A DNA stretch of 64,000 nucleotides from Nitratiruptor tergarcus DSM 16512 (GTDB lineage: Bacteria; Campylobacterota; Campylobacteria; Campylobacterales; Nitratiruptoraceae), in NCBI RefSeq assembly GCF_027946175.1, contig NZ_AP026671.1, forward strand, positions 1 through 64,000. The letters run 5' to 3'. A program made the translations under genes and the position numbers. Positions 7,124 through 16,104 of this stretch are shown piece by piece. The notes under the pieces are model-generated. The model did no database searches, was not told where the DNA came from, and was given only the letters and a program-made list of their open reading frames with translations. Within the stretch, counting starts at the first letter, position 1, and the number at the start of each line of letters is the position of its first letter.

Positions 7124-7151
7124 CTTGCTCTACCTACTGAGCTATCTGGCC
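7076..7151 (-). tRNA. tRNA-Phe (GAA anticodon)
   Basis: 76 nucleotides on the minus strand. The acceptor stem GGCCAGA pairs with TCTGGCC; the D arm has AGCTCAGT..GAGC; the anticodon loop is CTGAAAA in stem GGGA/TCCC, giving anticodon GAA; the T arm contains GGTTCGAATCC; and the 3' CCA is encoded. It is the integration site of the element to its left. Confidence 0.96.
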
Positions 7152-7189
7152 AAGAAGTTGAATGAAATTATACTTGAAAAATTTGAAAA

Positions 7190-8371
7190 TCAGCTTAAAA
7201 CTTCTTTTTTTAAAAGAGTTCCTCGCTCTTTATAGCTGCTAAATTGATCGAGACTCGCACAAGCAGGGGAGAGGATTGCTACGCTTTGGCGAGTATGCCG
7301 CTTTTTGATGAGTTTTACCGCATTTGAAAGCGTTTTTGCCTCTATTGCTTCGATGCTATATTTTTTTGCAAGATCTAAGATATGAGGAGCTGCTTTTCCT
7401 ATTGCATAGAGGGAGACATTGTGCAGATTTTGTATAAGTGGCTCAAGATCCACTCCTTTGTTATCTCCTCCAAGTATGAGATGGATATGGCGATCTTGAT
7501 AGTTTTTGAGAACTTGCAGTGTTGCATCGATATTTGTGGCTTTACTATCATTAACCCAAAGCCGCCCTAACTTATCATAAAATTCCTCTTGCTTATGCTC
7601 TTCTATTGTAAAGCTATTGATTGCTGCGTAATCAATCTCATCAAAAAGAATTTTACTCACAGCTAGCGCTAAAACGGCATCAAGGAGGAATGCCCCCTTA
7701 AATCTTGTTTTCTCAGGAACAATTCCAAAAAAATCGGCTAGTTCATGGATATTTTCATATCCTATGAGGTAGCCATTGGATGGAGTATTTGCAAACTTTT
7801 GTGGAACGATAGCTACTTCTCCTTCTTTTAAAAATGAGAGAGGTTTAAGTTTTGCTGCCTGATACTTGGCAAAACTACCATGCCAGCTGATGTGATCGGG
7901 GGTGATGGGGAGCAAAACATAGAGATTTGGTTTAGCAATACGTGTGTAGTGAAGAGTAAAGGAGCTTGTCTCTAGTACCCAGATAGGGGCGTTTTGCGAA
8001 AGCTCTGCTAGGGGAGTGCCGATATTGCCTCCACTGACAGCACCATATTTTTTGAGTAGATGCGTAATCATCTGTGTAGTTGTAGTTTTTCCGTTTGTGC
8101 CACTTATCCAAATGCTAAAGGGCATTGTAGCAGCAAAGAGATCATATTCACTTAAGAGATTTTTTGCTCTTTGTATAAGCTCACGAGAAGGTGGAATGCC
8201 AGGACTTGGTACTGCTATAGAAAACTTCGTTGGATCATAGTCGGATGAAGGGCGATGAAAAAACCCCTCCTCATCTTTATATGCATGAGAAATATCTTCA
8301 AAAAAGACTACATCTTTGAATTTTTTTGCAATTGCTTTTGTTGTCTTTCCTGTGCCAAAAAGAGCTATCAT
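7190..8371 (-). CDS. murD: UDP-N-acetylmuramoyl-L-alanine:D-glutamate ligase
   Basis: 393 residues from the ATG at 8371. The frame stays open 19 codons further upstream, but that part lies inside mraY. Mur-ligase ATP site: 'WISGTNGKTTTTQMI'. The middle domain has 'VLLPITPDHISWHG' and the C-terminal domain 'LWVNDSKATNIDATLQVL' and 'LILGGDNKGVDLEPL', both MurD hallmarks. It adds D-Glu to UDP-MurNAc-Ala in the cytoplasm. Start and mraY stop share one base (TAATG). Slightly shorter than E. coli MurD (about 438), as usual in this phylum. Confidence 0.94.
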   Translation of the reverse strand: MIALFGTGKTTKAIAKKFKDVVFFEDISHAYKDEEGFFHRPSSDYDPTKFSIAVPSPGIPPSRELIQRAKNLLSEYDLFAATMPFSIWISGTNGKTTTTQMITHLLKKYGAVSGGNIGTPLAELSQNAPIWVLETSSFTLHYTRIAKPNLYVLLPITPDHISWHGSFAKYQAAKLKPLSFLKEGEVAIVPQKFANTPSNGYLIGYENIHELADFFGIVPEKTRFKGAFLLDAVLALAVSKILFDEIDYAAINSFTIEEHKQEEFYDKLGRLWVNDSKATNIDATLQVLKNYQDRHIHLILGGDNKGVDLEPLIQNLHNVSLYAIGKAAPHILDLAKKYSIEAIEAKTLSNAVKLIKKRHTRQSVAILSPACASLDQFSSYKERGTLLKKEVLS

Positions 8372-9435
8372 TAACGAATCTTTAGTGTAATAAGAGCTAT
8401 AATGTTTGTAATAAAAGCGATAATCCAAAATCGCACGATTATTTTGCTCTCATCCCATTTTTTCTCTTCAAAGTGGTGATGAATAGGAGCCATGAGAAAA
8501 ACGCGCCTACCTCGCAGTTTATAGCTTCCTACTTGGATAATGACACTCACAGCTTCCATAACAAACACAAACCCAATGAGCAGGAGCAAAATCTCACTCT
8601 TTGCAACTACTGCAATATAGCCAATAAATGCTCCAAGCGGTAAACTCCCGCTATCTCCCATAAAAATTTGTGCTGGGTGGCAGTTGTACCATAAAAAAGC
8701 TATAAGGCTGCCAGCGTAAGCTGCAGCTACGACGCTTAGCTCTCCTGCGCCTGAGATTTTTGGCAAGAGAAGATAGGAGCTCAATATCGCATGGCCTGTA
8801 AGATAGCTGATAATTCCTAATGATGCAAGAGCAAAAAGAGATGGGACTGTAGCAAGACCATCAAGTCCGTCAGTGAGATTAACAGCATTGGATGTAGCTA
8901 CAATCACCAGTGTCCAAAAAAGAAGTGCAAAAAGATGCATATCAAAAAGAGGGTATTTGTAAAAAGGTATAAATAGATGAGAGTCAAGATGTGCTATGAA
9001 AAAGAGATAGAGACTCACACCAAATGCAAATAATATCTGCAAAAGAAACTTTTGCTTGGCTGTAAGTCCGCTCGTATTGGATTTTTTTACCACTTTGCCC
9101 CAATCATCGATAAAGCCAATATAGAGATAACTACAAATGAGTAAAAATGCAGCAATGACAAAATGATTAGATATTTTTGCACTGAGAAAAGATGCAAGGA
9201 GTGTAGTAAAAGTAAATACAACGCCACCCATTGTAGGAGTGGAGCCCTTTTTTTGATGGTGTTCGGGGGCAAGAGAGTAGATAGGTTGATAGGAGTTTTT
9301 TTGCTGGGCCCATTGAATAAATCTTGGTAAAAGCAAGAGTGTAAATATAAAGGCTATAAAAAATGCAAATCCTGCTCGTACAGTGATGTATTGAAAAAGA
9401 TTGAGATGAAAAATCGTATAGAGATAGTATAGCAT
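8371..9435 (-). CDS. mraY: Phospho-N-acetylmuramoyl-pentapeptide transferase
   Basis: 354 residues, about ten membrane segments. Signature stretches: 'KKGSTPTMGGVVF' near the N-terminus, 'IGFIDDWGKV' with the catalytic Asp pair, 'NAVNLTDGLDGLA' and 'FMGDSGSLPLGAFIG', and the C-terminal 'MAPIHHHFE' loop. Transfers phospho-MurNAc-pentapeptide to undecaprenyl phosphate, making lipid I. Co-transcribed with murD on the minus strand. Divergent from fabG across a 77-base region. Confidence 0.97.
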   Translation of the reverse strand: MLYYLYTIFHLNLFQYITVRAGFAFFIAFIFTLLLLPRFIQWAQQKNSYQPIYSLAPEHHQKKGSTPTMGGVVFTFTTLLASFLSAKISNHFVIAAFLLICSYLYIGFIDDWGKVVKKSNTSGLTAKQKFLLQILFAFGVSLYLFFIAHLDSHLFIPFYKYPLFDMHLFALLFWTLVIVATSNAVNLTDGLDGLATVPSLFALASLGIISYLTGHAILSSYLLLPKISGAGELSVVAAAYAGSLIAFLWYNCHPAQIFMGDSGSLPLGAFIGYIAVVAKSEILLLLIGFVFVMEAVSVIIQVGSYKLRGRRVFLMAPIHHHFEEKKWDESKIIVRFWIIAFITNIIALITLKIR

Positions 9436-9479
9436 CGATAACCTAGTGTAATTAATCTGGTTTGAAGTGAAATGTTACT

Positions 9480-9497
9480 AAAATTTAATTAAATTTT
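9480..9497. promoter_or_regulatory. AT-only palindrome between mraY and fabG
   Basis: A perfect 18-base palindrome (half site AAAATTTAA) sits 16 bases before the fabG ATG, in the divergent mraY/fabG promoter region. It could be an operator or an AT-rich promoter element; in such AT-rich DNA chance occurrence is possible. fabG has a good ribosome site, AAGGGGAG. Confidence 0.3.
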
Positions 9498-9512
9498 CGA
9501 TAAAGGGGAGCT

Positions 9513-10256
9513 ATGAAATTTGGCGGTAAAAATGTGCTTGTAACTGGCGCTAGCAGAGGAATTGGCGCAAAGATTGCTGAGGTTTTAGCTGGATATGGCC
9601 TCAAAGTTTGGATCAACTATCGCAGCAGTGCGCAAGAGGCAGATAGACTCAAAGAAAAGATTGAGGCTGCTGGAGGTGAAGCTGCAGTTATCGGATTTGA
9701 TGTGAGTGATGAGAAGGCTTTTGTAGATGCAATCAAAACAATCATCGATAGCGATGGGGAGCTAAGCTACCTTGTAAACAATGCAGGTATTACAAAAGAT
9801 AAACTTGCTATTCGCATGAGCGTGGAGGATTTTGAAGCAGTTATTAGAGCAAATCTTACAAGTGCTTTTATCGGTTGTAGAGAGGCTTTGAAAGTTATGA
9901 GCAAAAAGCGCTTTGGTAGTGTTGTGAACATCTCTTCTATCGTTGGTGAGACGGGAAATGCTGGACAAGTAAATTATAGTGCTAGTAAGGGTGGGATGAT
10001 AGCGATGACAAAATCTTTTGCTCTTGAGGGTGCAGCAAGAGGGATTCGCTTCAATAGCGTAACACCTGGCTTTATTGCTACCGATATGACAGATGCGCTC
10101 AAAGATGATATCAAACAGAGCTACATCGAAAAAATACCTCTGCGACGTTTTGGAGATCCAGAAGAAGTAGCCGAGACTGTAGCCTTTTTGCTCAGTGATG
10201 GTGCAAGTTATATCACAGGTGAAACAATCAAAGTCAATGGTGGTATGTATTTATAA
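9513..10256 (+). CDS. fabG: 3-oxoacyl-[acyl-carrier-protein] reductase
   Basis: 247 residues, standard length. NAD(P)-binding 'VTGASRGIGAKIAE' near residue 10; 'YLVNNAGITKDKL' near 86; catalytic Ser in 'VVNISSIVGETGNAGQ' and Tyr-x-x-x-Lys in 'NYSASKGGM'; C-terminal 'SYITGETIKVNGGMY'. NADPH-dependent reduction of beta-ketoacyl-ACP in fatty acid elongation. First of four fatty-acid genes in order fabG-acpP-fabF-accA. Confidence 0.96.
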   Translation: MKFGGKNVLVTGASRGIGAKIAEVLAGYGLKVWINYRSSAQEADRLKEKIEAAGGEAAVIGFDVSDEKAFVDAIKTIIDSDGELSYLVNNAGITKDKLAIRMSVEDFEAVIRANLTSAFIGCREALKVMSKKRFGSVVNISSIVGETGNAGQVNYSASKGGMIAMTKSFALEGAARGIRFNSVTPGFIATDMTDALKDDIKQSYIEKIPLRRFGDPEEVAETVAFLLSDGASYITGETIKVNGGMYL

Positions 10257-10312
10257 AGAGTTAAATCTTTTTTTGATAGAATTGGTCGATAACATTTTAG
10301 AAGGAGTAACTG

Positions 10313-10549
10313 ATGGCAGATATTTTTGAACAGGTGAAAGAGGTTGTTGTTGAGCAACTTAATGCAAATCCTGATGAGGTAAAACCTGAATCAAGATTTG
10401 TTGAAGATCTCGGTGCTGATAGCCTCGATGTAGTAGAGCTTGTTATGGCGCTTGAAGAGAAGTTTGGTATTGAGATTCCAGATGAGGATGCAGAAAAGAT
10501 CCAAACAGTTGAAGATGCAGTAAAATATATCCAAGAGCATAAATCTTAA
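10313..10549 (+). CDS. acpP: Acyl carrier protein
   Basis: 78 residues, acidic. The phosphopantetheine attachment Ser lies in '[18 protein letters not shown]'. Carries acyl chains during fatty acid synthesis. Strong ribosome site AGAAGGAG. A likely own promoter precedes it (TAGAAT around 10277). A GC-rich hairpin follows at 10556, so acpP mRNA may be produced in excess over fabF. Confidence 0.97.
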   Translation: MADIFEQVKEVVVEQLNANPDEVKPESRFVEDLGADSLDVVELVMALEEKFGIEIPDEDAEKIQTVEDAVKYIQEHKS

Positions 10550-10555
10550 TAAAAT

Positions 10556-10580
10556 AGTCGGGTTTATCCCGGCTTTATCT
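10556..10580 (+). terminator. Hairpin between acpP and fabF (partial terminator)
   Basis: AGTCGGG (10556-10562) pairs with CCCGGCT (10568-10574) with one G-T wobble and loop TTTAT, followed by TTATCTTT. The U-run is interrupted, so this is probably a partial terminator that raises acpP over downstream genes. Confidence 0.5.
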
Positions 10581-10632
10581 TTAATAAGTCTAAGAGAGTT
10601 AGGTTTATTAGAGATTAAGCCAAGGAGATGTT

Positions 10633-11856
10633 TTGAGACGAGTGGTAATAACCGGGCTCGGTATGATCAATGCACTAGGACATGATAAAGAGAGTGCTTT
10701 TGATGCTATTGTAAGAGGAGAGAGTGGAGTAGATACAATTACACTTTTTGATCCTTCAAATCAATCTGTACGTATAGCTGCAGAGGTAAAAGATTTTGAT
10801 CCCAAAACAGTAATGGATCCTAAAGAGGTGAAAAAGGCTGACAGATTTATTCAACTAGGTATCAAAGCTGCTAGAGAAGCTATGGCTGATGCGGGAATTG
10901 ATGAGAGTGTAGAGCGCGAAAAGTTTGGTATCAGTTCTGCTTCAGGCATCGGGGGTCTTGCAACAATAGAGAAAAATGCTGTCATCTGCCACACAAGAGG
11001 TCCACGACGTATTAGCCCATTTTTTATCCCTTCCGCATTAGCGAATATGCTAGGGGGATTTATCTCTATTGAGCATAAACTCAAAGGTCCAAACCTCTCA
11101 AGTGTTACTGCATGTGCAGCAGGAACACATGCGATTACTGAGGCCGCCAAGACTATCATGCTAGGTGGTGCTGATCGCATGCTTGTAGTGGGAGCTGAAG
11201 CTGCTATCTGCCCTATTGGAATAGGAGGATTTGCAGCAATGAAGGCGCTCTCAACTTATAACGATGATCCAAAACACGCTTCACGCCCGTTTGATGCCAA
11301 GAGAAATGGCTTTGTGATGGGAGAGGGGAGTGGTGCATTGGTGCTTGAAGAGTATGAAGCAGCAAAAGCAAGAGGTGCGAAGATCTATGCTGAGCTCGTT
11401 GGATTTGGAGAAAGTGGTGATGCAAACCATATTACAACGCCAGCTCCAGAGGGAGAAGGGGCATATAGAGCGATGCGAGCAGCACTCCAAATGGCAGGTG
11501 TGACAAAAGTAGACTATATCAATGCTCATGGTACAAGTACTAAGTATAATGACTGGTATGAGACGATGGCAATCAAAAAAGCTTTTGGAGGCAAAGAGAA
11601 CTGTCCACCGGTAAGCTCCACAAAAGGACAAACTGCACACTGCCTAGGTGCAGCGGGGGCAATTGAGGCAGTTATTACTCTCATGGCAATGGAGAGAGGC
11701 ATTATTCCTCCTACAATCAACTATGAAGAGCCAGATCCTGATTGTAATCTCGATTATGTTCCGAATGTAGCGCGAGAGGCAAAGATCGAAGTTGCGATGA
11801 GCAACTCTTTTGGATTTGGCGGGACAAACGGTGTAGTAGTATTTAAAAAGGTCTGA
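10633..11856 (+). CDS. fabF: 3-oxoacyl-[acyl-carrier-protein] synthase II
   Basis: 407 residues from a TTG start (10633) preceded by AAGGAG. The Cys-His-His triad is visible: '[13 protein letters not shown]' (Cys), '[13 protein letters not shown]' (His) and '[13 protein letters not shown]' (His). C-terminal '[15 protein letters not shown]'. Condenses malonyl-ACP with acyl-ACP. The fatty-acid operon continues into accA one base later. Confidence 0.96.
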   Translation: MRRVVITGLGMINALGHDKESAFDAIVRGESGVDTITLFDPSNQSVRIAAEVKDFDPKTVMDPKEVKKADRFIQLGIKAAREAMADAGIDESVEREKFGISSASGIGGLATIEKNAVICHTRGPRRISPFFIPSALANMLGGFISIEHKLKGPNLSSVTACAAGTHAITEAAKTIMLGGADRMLVVGAEAAICPIGIGGFAAMKALSTYNDDPKHASRPFDAKRNGFVMGEGSGALVLEEYEAAKARGAKIYAELVGFGESGDANHITTPAPEGEGAYRAMRAALQMAGVTKVDYINAHGTSTKYNDWYETMAIKKAFGGKENCPPVSSTKGQTAHCLGAAGAIEAVITLMAMERGIIPPTINYEEPDPDCNLDYVPNVAREAKIEVAMSNSFGFGGTNGVVVFKKV

Positions 11857-11857
11857 T

Positions 11858-12802
11858 TTGGCAACATATCTTGATTTTGAAAAGAAGATCCAAGAGATTG
11901 AATCTGAACTTGAAGCTGCAAAAGCGCGGGGTGATAGTGCAGCAATAGAGATTTTAGAAAAAGATCTCGAAAAAGAGGTTGCTAAAACATACAAAAACCT
12001 TAGCGATTATCAAAAATTACAGCTTGCCCGCCATCCCGATCGCCCTTATGCTCTTGATTATGTGCGTTTGATTATGCATGATTACTATGAGATCCATGGC
12101 GATAGATGCTTTCGTGATGATCCTGCGATAGTCTGTTTTATTGGATATGTAGACAATCAAAAAACAATGCTTATTGGTGAGCAAAAGGGGCGTGGTACAA
12201 AAAATAAGATCAAGAGAAATTTTGGTATGCCCCACCCTGAAGGATATCGTAAAGCGCTGCGCCTTGCAAAAATGGCAGAGAAGTTTAATATTCCTGTGCT
12301 GATGCTTGTAGATACACCTGGAGCTTACCCTGGTATTGGTGCTGAAGAGCGTGGGCAGAGTGAAGCAATTGCAAGAAACCTTTTTGAATTTAGTAGACTG
12401 AGAGTCCCTACTGTATCAATTGTCATTGGAGAAGGTGGAAGTGGTGGAGCTCTTGCGATTGGTGTTGCGGATAAGCTTGCAATGATGCGCTACTCTGTCT
12501 TTAGCGTTATATCCCCTGAGGGATGTGCAGCAATTTTATGGAATGATCCTAGCAAAGTAGAGCAGGCCACGAAAGCACTCAAAATTACTGCTGAGGATCT
12601 CAAAGAGCTAGGCCTCATAGATGATATTATTGAAGAGCCTCTCATTGGAGCACACAGAGATAAAGAGGGTGCTGCAAAACTGCTTAAAGAGTATTACTTG
12701 CAAAGCGTTGCGCAGTTGCAGCAGATGAGCGTAGAAGAGAGATTAGAAAAACGCTATAATAAACTTATGAGTATGGGGAGATTTTCTGAGAGTGAGGCGT
12801 AG
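11858..12802 (+). CDS. accA: Acetyl-CoA carboxylase carboxyltransferase, alpha subunit
   Basis: 314 residues from TTG 11858, one base after the fabF stop. Typical AccA landmarks: N-terminal helices '[15 protein letters not shown]', '[20 protein letters not shown]', '[20 protein letters not shown]', '[20 protein letters not shown]' and '[17 protein letters not shown]'. With AccD transfers the carboxyl group from biotin to acetyl-CoA. No other acc genes in this window. Confidence 0.96.
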   Translation: MATYLDFEKKIQEIESELEAAKARGDSAAIEILEKDLEKEVAKTYKNLSDYQKLQLARHPDRPYALDYVRLIMHDYYEIHGDRCFRDDPAIVCFIGYVDNQKTMLIGEQKGRGTKNKIKRNFGMPHPEGYRKALRLAKMAEKFNIPVLMLVDTPGAYPGIGAEERGQSEAIARNLFEFSRLRVPTVSIVIGEGGSGGALAIGVADKLAMMRYSVFSVISPEGCAAILWNDPSKVEQATKALKITAEDLKELGLIDDIIEEPLIGAHRDKEGAAKLLKEYYLQSVAQLQQMSVEERLEKRYNKLMSMGRFSESEA

Positions 12803-12823
12803 GATCAGAGCTTTATCTGATCC
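12802..12823. terminator. Hairpin between convergent accA and HicA-like genes
   Basis: Perfect eight-base stem GGATCAGA (12802-12809) / TCTGATCC (12816-12823), loop GCTTTA. It starts on the last base of accA and overlaps the 3' codons of the convergent small gene. No U-run in either direction, so termination is uncertain. Confidence 0.45.
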
Positions 12824-13074
12824 GTGATACCGTGCTCTTGAAGAAAGTGTTTGAGTTTTGTTATCTCCTCTTTACTGTTTATCTCATGATTGTGGACAAT
12901 GAGCAATAGCTCTTTGCCTTCCTTATCAATCACTTTAATATGATTTTTCTTCGTATATTCAACTGTAAATCCAAGATGTTTCAAAAGATTTTCCACCCCT
13001 CTCCAGTCAAGGTTTGCTGGGATTGGGTGGGAGAATATCTTTTCTAGCTTCTTTTGGAGTTTGTGTAAACCCAT
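12805..13074 (-). CDS. HicA-like small protein without HicB partner
   Basis: 89 residues. Residues about 22-50 (LDWRGVENLLKHLGFTVEY, then KKNHIKV) follow the HicA double-stranded-RNA-binding pattern, where a conserved His sits after a G/N-rich turn. Helical ends extend both sides. No HicB-type antitoxin gene is beside it; the upstream neighbour two bases away is a DUF465 coiled-coil protein. It may therefore be a housekeeping HicA-like protein rather than a toxin. Confidence 0.5.
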   Translation of the reverse strand: MGLHKLQKKLEKIFSHPIPANLDWRGVENLLKHLGFTVEYTKKNHIKVIDKEGKELLLIVHNHEINSKEEITKLKHFLQEHGITDQIKL

Positions 13075-13076
13075 TT

Positions 13077-13307
13077 TTATAGTCCATGCTCTTTTTTGTA
13101 TTGCATAACGATCTGGTATGCTTCATCTTTGAGGCGCAGTTTTTCGAGTTTGAGTTTTTCAAGCTCGAGATCTTCCATATGCTCGCGTCCCTCTTCTACT
13201 TCGTGAACTATTCTTTTAAGTTCTTCATGTTTTTCTATGATTTTATCGAAGTGTGGGTTTTCTTGTCTGATTTTTTGGATCAACTCTTGTGGAAACTCTT
13301 CTAGCAT
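13077..13307 (-). CDS. DUF465/YdcH-like coiled-coil protein
   Basis: 76 residues, almost entirely helical and highly charged. The 'NPHFDKIIEKHEELKRIVHE' stretch, then a Glu-rich heptad region and 'LEKLRLKDEAYQIVMQYKK', match the YdcH/DUF465 pattern (two helices, central L-K-x-x-R/K-L-x-x-K-D). Function of the family is not established. Good ribosome site (AAAGGAGC on the minus strand). First of two genes with the HicA-like protein. Confidence 0.75.
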   Translation of the reverse strand: MLEEFPQELIQKIRQENPHFDKIIEKHEELKRIVHEVEEGREHMEDLELEKLKLEKLRLKDEAYQIVMQYKKEHGL

Positions 13308-13342
13308 AGTAGCTCCTTTTTCTTTTTTATAAATTGTAGCAT

Positions 13343-14521
13343 TTAGGTTCTGTATTCCGCATTAATCTTGACATATTCGTATCCTAAGTCACAGCCATAG
13401 GCTGTAAAATTCTCTTCTCCAACGCCAAGATCGCACGTAATTGCAAACTCCTCTTTTTGCATAACTTTATGAGCTTTTTCTTCTTGCTCTTTGTTAAAGA
13501 GGATCTCTCCTCTATCATAGACTAAAACATCTTCAAATGCGATGCGAAGTTTCTCTTCATCACATGTCACACCGCTTGCACCTATAGTAGAAGCTATGCG
13601 TCCCCAGTTTGGATCCTCGCCAAAAAGAGCGGTTTTGACAAGCAAAGAGTTTGTGAGTGCTTTTGCAGCTTTTTTTGCTTCCTCTTTTGACTTAGCGCCT
13701 GTAATCTTGAAAGCTACAAGTTTTTTTGCCCCTTCTCCATCTTTGACTATAAGGAGTGCTAAACGGTGCATGATCTGCTGTAGTGCAAAATCAAAAGACT
13801 CTTTTTCATATATTTCGCTTTTGCCATTTGCTAGTAAAAAGACTGAATCGTTAGTAGATCTGTCTCCATCTACACTTATTGCATTGAAGGATGTTTCAGC
13901 ATTTTTTCTAAGAAGCTTATCCATATCCTCTTTTGGAATTGCGGCGTCTGTTACAATAAAGCAAAGCATTGTTGCCAGTGCTGGATCAATCATCCCAGCA
14001 CCTTTTGCAACGCCAGCAATACGAAAGCTCTTTCCATCTTCTAAGTGCACTTCAAACCCAACACTTTTTGGAAACGTATCGGTTGTCATGATGGAGTGAG
14101 CGAAGTTGTCTGCATTTTTTGCTTGCAGATGAAACTTTTTAGCTGCATCTATAATCTTTTCTTTAGTAAGTCTCACTCCAATGACGCCAGTTGAGCTCAT
14201 GAGAGGATTTTGCATGGGAAAATCTAAAGAGGAGAGAATCTCTTCGATATCTTCTATACCAGCTTTGCCTGTCATCGCATTGGCGTTTTTGGAATTGGTT
14301 AGAATGAAATTTGTTTGTGTGATAGCATGTTTTTGAAAATGTTTAATTGGCGCAGCTTGAAAACGGTTAGAAGTAAAAATTGCACTTATATCACACAGAG
14401 TATCGCTATAGATGAAGCCTATGTCAGGTCCATCCTTTTTGAGTCCCGCATGCACTCCATCGCAAAAAAAGCCATCGACATCTGCAATACTATTTGCTAG
14501 TGGTAAGAGCTGGAAGTGCAT
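13343..14521 (-). CDS. argJ: Bifunctional ornithine acetyltransferase / N-acetylglutamate synthase
   Basis: 392 residues. The autoproteolysis site typical of ArgJ is visible as '[21 protein letters not shown]' (Thr nucleophile in A-T-M-L). Other hallmarks: 'SGNANAMTG'-like '[13 protein letters not shown]' near residue 78 and '[10 protein letters not shown]'. Transfers the acetyl group from N-acetylornithine to glutamate, recycling it in arginine synthesis. Cleaves itself into alpha and beta chains. Downstream of rpmB on the minus strand. Confidence 0.94.
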   Translation of the reverse strand: MHFQLLPLANSIADVDGFFCDGVHAGLKKDGPDIGFIYSDTLCDISAIFTSNRFQAAPIKHFQKHAITQTNFILTNSKNANAMTGKAGIEDIEEILSSLDFPMQNPLMSSTGVIGVRLTKEKIIDAAKKFHLQAKNADNFAHSIMTTDTFPKSVGFEVHLEDGKSFRIAGVAKGAGMIDPALATMLCFIVTDAAIPKEDMDKLLRKNAETSFNAISVDGDRSTNDSVFLLANGKSEIYEKESFDFALQQIMHRLALLIVKDGEGAKKLVAFKITGAKSKEEAKKAAKALTNSLLVKTALFGEDPNWGRIASTIGASGVTCDEEKLRIAFEDVLVYDRGEILFNKEQEEKAHKVMQKEEFAITCDLGVGEENFTAYGCDLGYEYVKINAEYRT

Positions 14522-14545
14522 AAGGATCCTTGGGGAGGAGAACTC

Positions 14546-14746
14546 TTAAGAGAGTTCGAAGTTTTTCTTTTTGAGGATGCGTAAGCCTTTTGCTGAGACT
14601 TTTATCTTCTTTTTCGTTCCATCAGGAAGTGTAACACGTACAGTTCTCATATTTGGTAAAAATCTTCTCTTTGTCTTATTATTTGCGTGGCTGACATTGT
14701 GGCCAGTCATCGGCTTTTTACCTGTAATTTGGCACTTTTTAGACAT
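14546..14746 (-). CDS. rpmB: Ribosomal protein L28
   Basis: 66 residues, basic. Starts [20 protein letters not shown], the L28 signature, then '[12 protein letters not shown]' and '[11 protein letters not shown]'. Large-subunit protein. Divergent from rpe. Confidence 0.96.
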   Translation of the reverse strand: MSKKCQITGKKPMTGHNVSHANNKTKRRFLPNMRTVRVTLPDGTKKKIKVSAKGLRILKKKNFELS

Positions 14747-14767
14747 AGCATAACCTTTTTATGATTT

Positions 14768-14853
14768 TGTGCTTGCAATTATAGCTATTTTCCCTTAAAT
14801 TTAACTTATTTTAAACTATATTTAAGCTATTACTTTTGCTATAATTATAGCAA
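14768..14853. promoter_or_regulatory. Divergent promoters of rpmB and rpe, with palindrome
   Basis: For rpmB (minus) a TATAAT lies within CTATAATTGC around 14776-14785 read in reverse. For rpe (plus) a TATAAT at 14840-14845 lies inside a perfect 18-base palindrome, 14836-14853 (half site TTGCTATAA). The two promoters thus share nearly the same motif. The palindrome would also present a -10 box on the opposite strand. Confidence 0.5.
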
Positions 14854-14872
14854 TTTTTTCAAAAGGCAAAGC

Positions 14873-15511
14873 ATGCTTGTAGCGCCAAGTATTTTGAGTG
14901 CAGATTTTGGGATATTGGCTAAAGAGGTTGTGTCGATTTGTGAAGCAGGAGCTGATCTTGTCCATGTTGATGTCATGGATGGTCACTTTGTGCCAAATAT
15001 GACCATAGGTCCAGTTGTTGTAAAAGCTGTAGCAGATGTAGCGATGAAGCCGCTTGATATACATTTGATGGTAGAAGATAACACATTTTTTATAGATCTT
15101 TTTGCACCACTAAAGCCAAAATATATATCTTTTCACTATGAGAGTGAAAAGCATCACCATAGAATTGCGCAAAAGATACGATCCTATGATATCTCTCCAG
15201 CAATTGTTATCAACCCAGCAACGCCTGTAAGTTGCTTGAGTGAAATAGTAAAATATGTGGATATGGTACTTTTAATGAGTGTTAATCCAGGATTTGGTGG
15301 GCAAAAATTTATCCCAATCTATGATAAAATCAAAGAGCTTAAAAGTCTTATAGAAGCAAAAAATCCTTCTTGCCTCATAGAAGTAGATGGGGGAGTGAGT
15401 GACAAAAATATTCATGCGCTCAAAGCTGCTGGAGTTGATATTGTAGTTGCTGGCAGCTACATTTTTGGTCATAGAGACTATGCTGCAGCTATAAAGAGCC
15501 TCAAGGTGTAG
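14873..15511 (+). CDS. rpe: Ribulose-phosphate 3-epimerase
   Basis: 212 residues. TIM-barrel signatures: 'APSILSADF' at the start, 'VHVDVMDGHFVPNMTIGP' with metal-binding His/Asp, 'DIHLMVED', 'LLMSVNPGFGGQKFIP', 'EVDGGVSDKN'. Interconverts ribulose- and xylulose-5-phosphate in the pentose phosphate pathway and in Calvin-type cycles. Followed after two bases by trpF. Confidence 0.97.
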   Translation: MLVAPSILSADFGILAKEVVSICEAGADLVHVDVMDGHFVPNMTIGPVVVKAVADVAMKPLDIHLMVEDNTFFIDLFAPLKPKYISFHYESEKHHHRIAQKIRSYDISPAIVINPATPVSCLSEIVKYVDMVLLMSVNPGFGGQKFIPIYDKIKELKSLIEAKNPSCLIEVDGGVSDKNIHALKAAGVDIVVAGSYIFGHRDYAAAIKSLKV

Positions 15512-15513
15512 GT

Positions 15514-16104
15514 GTGCGCGTTAAAATATGTGGCATCACAAATCTTGAGGATGCTCTTGTTGCCATTGAAGCAGGGGCTGATGCTTTAGGATTTGTCTTC
15601 TATCCCGATTCACCTCGCTATATAGATCCTGCTAAGGCTGCTATGATCGTTGCTGATCTTCCCCCTTTTGTGGAGCGGGTAGGGCTTTTTGTCAATGCTT
15701 CAAAAGATTTTATCGAAGAGGTATGCAAGGCAACCAATATGAGTTTAGCACAACTCCATTTTGATGTGGATGAAGAGTTTATAGAATCACTTGCTATCAA
15801 AGCATTGCCGGTAGTAAGAGCACGCAGTAAAGATGATATCAAGAGGTTTGCCAACCGGTACCGCCTCGTGGATGCGTATGTTCCTCAGTTTGGAGGAGCA
15901 GGAAAAAGAGTGGCGCTTGAGTGGTTCGAAGGGGTAGATTGCTCCAAAATTATTTTAGCAGGTGGACTAACACCGCAAAATGTGGGTGAAGTGAAAAAGT
16001 ATGATTTTTATGGTGTGGATGTAAGTAGCGGCGTAGAAGCAAAAAAAGGCAAAAAAGATCCCAAGAAGGTGCGCGAATTTATCGCAAAGGCAAAGTTTGA
16101 ATAA
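15514..16104 (+). CDS. trpF: Phosphoribosylanthranilate isomerase
   Basis: 196 residues, GTG start two bases after the rpe stop. Starts MRVKICGITNLEDAL, the TrpF signature with catalytic Cys6; 'ALGFVFYPDSPRYI'; 'LAGGLTPQNVGE'; 'GVDVSSGVEAKKGKKDPKKV' phosphate-binding end. Third step after anthranilate in tryptophan synthesis. No other trp genes nearby. The exonuclease gene overlaps its last eight bases. Confidence 0.96.
   Translation: MRVKICGITNLEDALVAIEAGADALGFVFYPDSPRYIDPAKAAMIVADLPPFVERVGLFVNASKDFIEEVCKATNMSLAQLHFDVDEEFIESLAIKALPVVRARSKDDIKRFANRYRLVDAYVPQFGGAGKRVALEWFEGVDCSKIILAGGLTPQNVGEVKKYDFYGVDVSSGVEAKKGKKDPKKVREFIAKAKFE

Noticed and set aside
7190-8428. Longer murD with 19 extra N-terminal residues
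   Set aside because: The extra part lies within mraY and lacks a ribosome site; the start at 8371 gives the normal Mur-ligase N-terminus and a TAATG junction.
13542-14099. A 185-codon plus-strand frame opposite argJ
   Set aside because: Ser/Ala-rich product typical of antisense of a real gene; argJ on the other strand has clear motifs and full length.
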